DNA of 64,000 bases from Carettochelys insculpta (taxonomy: Eukaryota; Chordata; Testudines; Carettochelyidae). Position 1 is the first letter of the stretch. Each line of letters starts with the position of its first letter. The DNA is taken from positions 107,580,501 to 107,644,500 of the forward strand of contig NC_134137.1 in assembly GCF_033958435.1 (NCBI RefSeq). The letters run 5' to 3'. Made by a program: the position numbers and the translations under genes. Below, piece by piece: positions 41,801 to 50,600 of the stretch. A model generated the notes under the pieces. That model was not told the origin of the DNA, searched no databases, and saw nothing but the letters and a program-made list of their open reading frames with translations.

Positions 41801-44645
41801 CAGCGTGATAAGGTCCTGCTCCTACACCCTGAGTCATAATCAAATTTTGGGGATAGCGGTCAGGGTGAGTGCAGGGCACTCTGCAGCATACTAATGAGCC
41901 CCTGCACTTTAGAGTCAGACTATGTCAGACTCTACACTATGTCAGATTGTGTAGACTTTTGCAGGTGTCGTGTTTTGCACTGAGCTTTCTTGGGTTGCCA
42001 TGCCAGTTGTTCTGGCACAGAAGGAGAGCATGTTGGAACTGGTGGTGGAATCACATGTAGCTTCTCCAAAGCTGATGTCTCAGTAATGCCATTTGATGTG
42101 TCTATTCTGGTCTCCACCTCAGCTATCCCAGTTGAGGCTAACCTGCATTTCTCCACGGTGGCAGATACTGATGGCATTGGGGAACATAGGGTTCTGGGCA
42201 ATACTGATGAAGAGCATGCCAGAGAAGTCTTAGCAGCTTGGGAGCTCTTGCGGAGTGATAAAGCTGCCCTGTCACAGGGCTTCTGCAACACCCGCCTCTC
42301 ATCTGGTTTGTTCCTCGGTGGCAGAAGAAACTTTTCCCAGAGTATGTTTCTGTCTCATTTCCTGGTCCTTTCTGGCCCTTGCTGTCACGTGGCGGCAATG
42401 AGTGGGGGTGTGATAGCTCAGTGGTTTGAGCACTGGCCTGCTAAACCCAGGGCTGTGAGTCCAATCCTTGAGGAGGCCATTTAGGGATTGGGGCAAATAG
42501 ATGGCAGGGCTGGTGCTTGGCCCCTGCCAACAGGGCAGGGGACTGGACTACACGACCTCCCGAGGTTCCTTCCAGTTGTAGGAGAGGTACATCTCCAATT
42601 TAAAAAAAAAGAAGGACACTTGCTGGTAACATGCACTTCCCCTAAGCATTTTGTGCATGAGGTATGCCCATCTGAAATGGGCATTGGGGCTGTACAAGTG
42701 ATCCTTCTAAAAGCTGCAGGAGTCTGGCATGTTAAAAGGAAAAAAAAGGTGACAACACAGCAGCCTGATGCCTTTTTTTTTTTTTTTTTGTTGTAGTAGT
42801 AGCAGCAGCAGCAGCAGCATTAAAAGACTAGTATAATTAAATCTGAGGTAAAGAAGGAATATTAATAGTAAATTCCTTCATTTTTCTGTCATATTGTGAC
42901 AGAAGCATATTTTGACTGATACACATGCAATACTTTAATCAGGGACCATATAACATGTTAAGTTTATGAATGTTTTATGTAGCTTTGTGGGTCAGGGAAT
43001 GTATACAACTCCATGCAGGGAGGGGTTATCAGAGTTCCTCCAGGCACAAAAATAAGTGGGGGTTATGACAGTCCCCAAGATTGTAAACATCTCTCTGTGG
43101 TGGTTTCCATATACTGATTTAAGGCAATCCCAGAGGCAAGGTAAGGGATAACAAATGAACTTCAGGTTATAAAGACTGAGTTCAACACACCCAGGCTATG
43201 GCTCCGCTAGTTGCTATTTATGGATACAAATGCATTCCTAAGTAGCAACTCTACAGCTAAACACCGCACTTAGTGTTAGTTTTATTAACAAAAAAAATCT
43301 TTGACATGCCACCAAGCAAAATATGAAAGCAAAAAAATATTTTACAGACTGTATTATCCATTTTCGTAATTAATTCTATACTATAATTCTATTCTATTCT
43401 TCCATTTTTATCTACTTAAAGTGACATTTTTCACATAACTCAGCACTTGACTACTTCAGAAAATGAAGTTCTTGCTGAAATATATTGGTCCAGTTTACAA
43501 AAAATTACCATTCTAAAACGTACTTGGCACAGGCACGTGGCCACATCAGTTACTTGCTTTTAAATAGTTCAGGATCAATGACGCATGCAATACCCGAGAG
43601 GCTTTCCACAGGCAATTTCAGGAAGAGGAATTGATCTCTCTACTTTAAACCTGTATCCTATAGAGAGTGTGCCCACCACAAAGACAAAGAACTAAACACT
43701 AATTTCAGAAAAGCAATGCCTGTTCTTCATTAATACTCCTTTCCAGGCAGATTTTAAAAAAACAGACAAAAGATATTTTGAAGTGCTGTGTTATTAAAGT
43801 GCTTTATAAATAAAAATTGTATTCATTCTGTTAAAAACATATACCTATAATATTTGTGTGCACACCCTGGTACACCTGCGTACACTTCCTCCAAATGCTG
43901 AGAAGCTTGCATATTAGTATTGTAGCTTAAAATAATTCCTATTACACTTTAATAATCAAGTTTATTTTCACGTTATCAAAAATCAAAGTTCTTCTGGCTA
44001 TCCCACAATTACCAAGGCAGATTTATTATGATAATTTTTCAGATAGCATTTACGCTTTTTATATCTTCAAGGGCTAAAAAACAAATTAAGCAATAGGAGT
44101 TCCACCCCAAAAATGTTAGGGTACTAAGCTCTCTTAGGCGAGAAATGAGGCTCTACATTACACGAAATGACTTTTTAATGATCCAATACATCATAAAATA
44201 TATGTATCAAGTTTTTCTGCAACTTTAAACTCTTAACAGTACCAGATAATTTACTCACTTTGGAAGCTGTCGAAATTCTCCTGAGTAGTCTTCATATTTA
44301 TAATTAACAACATGCCAGTCTGAGTTGTAGGTTTTGATGCACTATTTCAATGGAAACAAATGTCACAATACATCAGAAGAAAGTTTAACTGAAAGTATTC
44401 CATAAATACAGGTAACAGCTCTCCTACATTACAGCTGTTTGGCACTGCAAATTCAAATGTATGATAAAATGTTTATTCTATTAATGTCACTTTTTGTTTC
44501 TTTTGTTAAACATTAACTATATCGTACAGTACAGTGAATGTTCAGACTGAAATGCTGAAAATTGAAGTGCATTTACGTCAAATGAACTAGTAGCCAACAG
44601 TACATGCTAACCTCAAACACCTCGTAAAACACCTATGTTAAAGTG

Positions 44646-44691
<46 letters not shown>

Positions 44692-47600
44692 ACATACTTA
44701 TATATACACACGTATTATGAAAATAGCAGGTTCAACTTAGTACTTTCTATTCTGGAAGAGCTAAAATCTAAACTCATGACTGTAAGTATTCAATTTTATA
44801 TTTTTAACCCAACTACAAGAGTGTTTTGAATTTAAACTGTATGCTTGCAGCTGCTGAAAAGCAATTATGTCATTCTGCTCTGGACTAGATCACAGGAAGT
44901 ATCATTTTACTCCACCCATGTTGCTGTAACTACACACTAATTTATCTTGGCTTTAGCATTAGTAACAAAAACTTTCAAGTATGTTGTAAGAAACAGTATT
45001 ATAAACACAGAGTTTTTAGATATCATATGAACACACAAATGTTCATATTTCCAATACAAGCATGTACACACTTTGTAAAGTACCAACCCAATATTTACAA
45101 GGCAATAATTATATAAGTGTGTATGAATTAATTATATTATGTTTCATTAAAATTCATAATTTAACTCATGTGCACAATCCCTAAATATATTGTACAGAGA
45201 CAAACTCCATACCCAAGTTTCGTATGCAAAGCAAAAACGATATAAAGGGATGACAGACCCAAAATATTCAGACACTTGAAACAAAACACAAAGGTTTCAG
45301 AGAGCATGTTTATGCCCTGAACTTGTTCCTAAAACAGTACATTACCAACAATTTTACCATGATATAAATACTTGAAAACTGGTCACTGGTGAATACAGTT
45401 TGTTCTGCTCAGCAGATGAACCTCATCAGCAAGAAAATGAACTTCCCCAGACTATGGCCAACTACGCAGTTTGTTTGCAATATTATTCTGAAGCAGTGAC
45501 ACTGACCAGAATGCTGAATATTTCACTTTGTTGTGGAGAGGGAAAACTATGAGGAACTATGCATTGTGTGAGAAAGAAAGGAGGAAGAGGGAAAACCCAC
45601 AAGAACAGAGAGGAGACAGAAATCTAAAACTTCTTTACCTATTAGCCACACATGACATAAAAGAGGGCTGCACTACAATTAAAGTGGGGCAGGGTGGTCT
45701 GAAGGAGGACAGCTCTACAAAGGAACAGAAATCGGGAGGGAGTTTGGGGACACCTATGATTGGTATGGCAGGAAGCCAAACCCCTGTCCCACATTTACAC
45801 AGATCACCTTAACCCACCCACAAGGTGGGGGTGGATTGTATGGTCCAAGTCATAGGCTGACTAGGGGACCTGGGTGGAAATAAAGGTCAGCTGTTGGAAA
45901 CCCCAAGTAATGATCTGAATAAACATTGCTTTGCCTGCACTGGATACTATCTGCCAGGTAGTCCCAGACACCTAAATCAATGTTGCTCAGCCAGGGAGTA
46001 GGTAAATCCTTGGGGGTACACTGAGGTTTTCTGGGGGTACATCAAGTCATCTAGACATTTGCCTATATAGTCAAAAGGCTACATAAAAACACTAGTAAAG
46101 TCAGTAAAATATAAGAGTTTATTCAGACAGTAACTTATTTTTACTGCGTCATATGCCTTACACTGAAATGCAACTACAATATTTCTATTCCGATTCATTT
46201 ATTTGATAAGATGGCAGACAGTCAGAACATTTTCAGAAGTAGTCTTCTGTGATATTTTTGCATGTTTTTTAAGTAAATAGTTTTAAAGTGTGTTGTTACT
46301 TGATGGTATGCAAAACAAATCTGACTCCTGAAAAGGGTAGAGCAATCTGGAAAGGTTGAATGAAACTTGTTTCAACACCCCAGTTTACCTTAGGACCATA
46401 TTTCTCAGCTGGTGGTATGCGTACCTGTAAGGGTACCTGAGAGAAATCTGGAAATACTTTTTCAAAAAAAGGAGAGGGGGGGGTACTTTAGTTTCTCAAT
46501 GTTGTTTTTTTTTTTTTTTTTTTTTTAATAATCTATATAGTAAAGTTGTGGCCTGATTAAAACCACATCCAAGTGCATCCTGCCCTTTTGGTATATCCAA
46601 ACAATCATTTCCATGTAAAATGCTAGAACATCACCCTTCATTTCAAGCAGCTAAGAAAGGGACCAATGAGTTTCTCCCTTCCATCTCATTTGGTGACAAC
46701 TCCTATCTTTTTTTTTTTTTTTTTTTTAACCTAGATGCCAGCAAGGCCCTGGTAATTTTTTCAGTCCTGCTGAAGTTTTATCTACAAAACGAAGTAGACA
46801 ATTAAAAACTGTTTCCTTTAGTTACACATGCTCACACACAAATAAATGTTACCTCAGTCACAAACAAGCTTTGAGCTTCCTTTTCTGCATTTTCAGGAAT
46901 AGTAGAGCATATATATCGACCCTGACGTTTCAATAATGCTGTCTGTCGATGATAAAAAAAAAAAAAAAAAAAAAATCAAGAACTTCAATCAAATATAAGT
47001 CAAGTAAAATGCAGTGAAATTCCATTCCCATCACTTTGCATTATAGTGATAAAATCATTTGAAGCACAGTGATAAAACTGCCTGATCAAGAAAGTGCCTT
47101 TATACCAACGTACCTAAAATGTGCTGAAACAGTGAAATTGACAATAAAGTTAAAGTATTGTCCCTGGGAATCTGACTTAGTACCTGTTAAGATCAATGAG
47201 GCACTTACTGCCTCAGTCTCTGGGGTGGAAGGAAGTTGTCGTACATTTTTTGAGGATCCCTCAGTATCCAGAACAACTAGACAGACATTTTTTTTCCCCC
47301 TAAATGAAAGCTTAGCTTCTGGAATACAAAAAAGTAGAATATATCCACTCAGTGTCTCAAGCTTGACTTTTGGTCTCAGATCTTGATTTGAATTCTAAAG
47401 TTGAATCGAACCATAATAAGTCTTACCACCCCCACCTGCCCACCCCCAAAAAGCAAAGACACTATAGAGGAATAATATGTCAAAGAATGGTCTTAAAACC
47501 TGTAATGAAGACCATTATTATTTTATCCATTAACATTTAGTAACTGGATTGGTATTGATTGATAGTAGGCATCCTTCAGTCTGCATAGACTATGGGTTGC

Positions 47601-50600
47601 GCCCTTAATATTGATTATTATTGATAGATATTGTAATTCAATAATGTACAATTTAAAGTGCAGCCTGAACATGGACTGCATTTGTTTTCTATGTTTGTGG
47701 TTTTAAACCAATTGAGAATAATATAAACCAAATGTGAAGTCCACTGAAACTGTTTCATTTACCTCTGTGGGCTTTGGATTAATCCTATAGTTCCTGAAGT
47801 ATAGGAGACTATAAAATAGATTTTCAGTGGTTTCTAAAACAGGCTAAATCTACTGTATAAATGGTACAACTGGACTGCTATAACTATTACCAACCCAAAC
47901 TGACCTAAAAATGGTTTACAAAGCAATCTAGAACACCTTCTACTTGTGGGAAAGGAGAGGAGATTATATTTATTTCACACTCAAATAGCACTACTGGGCT
48001 TACACAAAAATAGCCACATGGGGTAAGATCAATGGTTAACCTAGCCAGTATCCTGTCTTCCAACAGTTCCTGATGTCAGATGTTTCAGACTAGAGTGACA
48101 AAAAAAAAAGGAGGGCGGCGGGGAATTGTCCCATATCATATGGGAAACTGGTGATCTGCAGTGTAGAGTCACCTGAAAACTGATCGGGCAGGTTCTTTAA
48201 ACAGCAGGAATTTGCTGTTTGAAGAGGTGGCTGGGGCAGGTGAACCCTTTAAAAAGATCATGCACTGAGCAACCAACATGCTGTTAAGAGCAGCCCCTAG
48301 GATATAGGCGATAAGGAGAGAGGGTCAGGGTACCATGGATCGTGTGCATCCCCTCCCCTTCCCTTCCCTGGATATCGTGGGGGTGGGGGGCAGAAGAGGA
48401 GGAAGGGGTGCTGTATTCGCTCTGCTGTCTGAGAGAGAGGAGTCTGTCTCAGACAGTTCCCTCCCACATTGCTGCCAGGCAATAGGATTGGAATGGGGAA
48501 GGGAGGGCCCTATGAGGGTCAGGGGGCCAGCCTCTCAGGGGGATGGGGAAGAAGGTTTGGGGGAAGCCCATAGAGGTGGGGGACAAAACTCACGAAAGAA
48601 CAGACAGGAAGAAGAGTACAGTGAAGGTGAACCACGGAAGGAGGGAGGAAGGACCAGATTAATTCTTCTGGATACATTGGGCTCCACACTGGCACCACTC
48701 CAGGGGGCTTCACAGCCAACCCAACAGGTGGCAGCTAAGATAAAACTCTCCAACAGTTGTGTATGCAGCACACACACCCCTAACTTGAATAGATATGAGC
48801 AAGCACTCAGAGCCACCAAGGACTAATGAGAACTCTAGGCCCAAAAGGTCTCACCAAACCACACCTGTTGGGGGCACACAGAGCAGAATCAAAGCTCAAA
48901 AAGAGAGCTGGCCAAGCCAATCACCACAGACAGAACAAGGGAGCAGTCCTAAGCTGTTCACTCCTGCAAAGGTTGCAAGAATCCCACTCTGCATGGATCA
49001 GACCCTACTTTGGCAGAGAAGATGACAAAGACAACAATGGAGACTGAACAGCAGGACACAGGGAAAGAGCCTCCAGATATATGCCAGGGACAACCCGCAC
49101 ACCATACTATGACACCAGAGAGGCAGAGGTAGGTAGAGACGCAGAGAGCAGGCTTGGTAGGCATCCACCTCAGGTCACATATATGACTGCCAGTAACAGG
49201 GTTCTGGGTCAGAAACCTGTAAAACAAGGTGCGTCTGGGTTCCCCTACTAAAGGGGTGGACAAGTCTGGATTCAAAGGATTACTGTAACACTCATTACTG
49301 CTGCACACAGCACTGTGGGCTCCAGAAGAGTCAGGTATAGTTACTGATGTACTTGGCATTGGTAATTTAGTTTTCTTTGTATAGAAAGCTTGCAAACTTA
49401 GTTGTCTTTTTCCCCTTTTCCACTGGGGCCCTCAAGCACACAGAAGGAAGCAGCTTCCTGTTCCATGTAGTTTTCTGCTCTGGACCCCACAGGAAGGAGG
49501 AAGCTTCACATGCCGCCCTGTTCTCCACCAAAAATCCATCCATTCCCATTGGCTGGTTTCAGGCCAATTGGAGGACAGAGATTTTTCTGGTGGCAAGAAC
49601 AGCGCGTGAAACTCTTCCCCCCCACTAAACATCTGGAGCAGAGAGCCACATGGAGCAGGCTCTCTCAATCTGGGGCTGCAGCAGGCAGGGAGCCTGCCTC
49701 AGAGGGTTGCTGTCCAGGAGCCACCTAACTAAGTACCCCCACCCCTCAGCCCCAGCCAGAGCATACCTCTGGCACCCCAGCACCAGCCCAAATTTCCTGT
49801 TCCAGGTCATTACCCAAACCCTCCACACCCCTCTCCCAGGCCAGAATGCTCTTCTGCACCCAAGACCTCCCAAATCTTGCTTCTCAAGCCCCTACCTCAG
49901 GCCCCACCCAAGGTCAAGCCCCTATTCTCTCCTCCACCCAAACTCCCACTCTGACCCCGCAACCTAGTCCCCTACCCTGAGCTCCCTTCTGCACCCAACC
50001 CCTGCCTCAGGCCCTTCTACCTGCCCCCGCCGCATACAAAAGTGCAGCCACTGACTGTTTACCAAAATCTTGGAGTGGTCTCCCATCAAAAATTATTGCC
50101 CACCCTTGCCCTACCACCAGCCCACTGACTCACCACTGGGTGGCGCTGCTGGAGCCAGATTCTGAATGCCTCTACAAGTGACCAGAACTGAAAGCAGTAA
50201 TCAAGATATGGGAATACTATGGATTTATACACTATTATGATATTTTTTTTATCTATCCCTTTCCTAATAGTTCCTAACATTGCAAGTTTTTTTTAACTGC
50301 CACTGCACACTGTGATTGTTCAGAAATATCCATGATGATTCCCAGTAACAGCACATTGAGATACCATCATTTTGTTAGCATAATTTGGATAATGTTTTTC
50401 AAAGTGCATCGTTTTGCATTTATCAACACTGAAATTCATCAGATATTTTCTTGCCAAATTACCCAGTTTTGGAAGAACCTTTGTCCTTCTTTTCAGTAGT
50501 TTTGGACTTAAGTATCCCAAGTAATGTACTGTCTACAAACTTTGCCACTTGGCTGTTAGCTCCTTTTTCCAAATCTTTTAGGAATAATGTGAAACAATGG

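Larger units (their letters stand above)
37250..42770 (-). mobile_element. DIRS retrotransposon, nearly complete, inactive
   Basis: Minus-strand order, high to low coordinate: gag with a zinc-knuckle-like segment near 42640 ([19 protein letters not shown]); gag distal part near 40750; RT (40356-39382) with [20 protein letters not shown] and [13 protein letters not shown]; RNase H (39351-39046) with [12 protein letters not shown] and [11 protein letters not shown]; and a tyrosine recombinase C-terminus (37876-37496) with [19 protein letters not shown]. The terminal sequence 'gtggagcacccccaggga' lies near 37500. DIRS elements integrate by tyrosine recombinase and leave no target duplication. 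Catalytic residues are lost in RT and recombinase. A tRNA SINE (42403-42610) interrupts gag. Confidence 0.85.

Noticed and set aside
42403..42480. tRNA-like box A and box B
   Set aside because: Part of a SINE with body and A-rich tail; the clover-leaf does not close, so not a tRNA gene. The same holds for 27297-27375.
37250..42770. Endogenous retrovirus
   Set aside because: No long terminal repeats, no envelope or retroviral protease; recombinase and RT wording are those of DIRS elements.
48335..48826. Open frame of 163 codons on the plus strand
   Set aside because: Runs from a G-rich stretch into a DIRS terminal fragment; arises from composition and repeat sequence.
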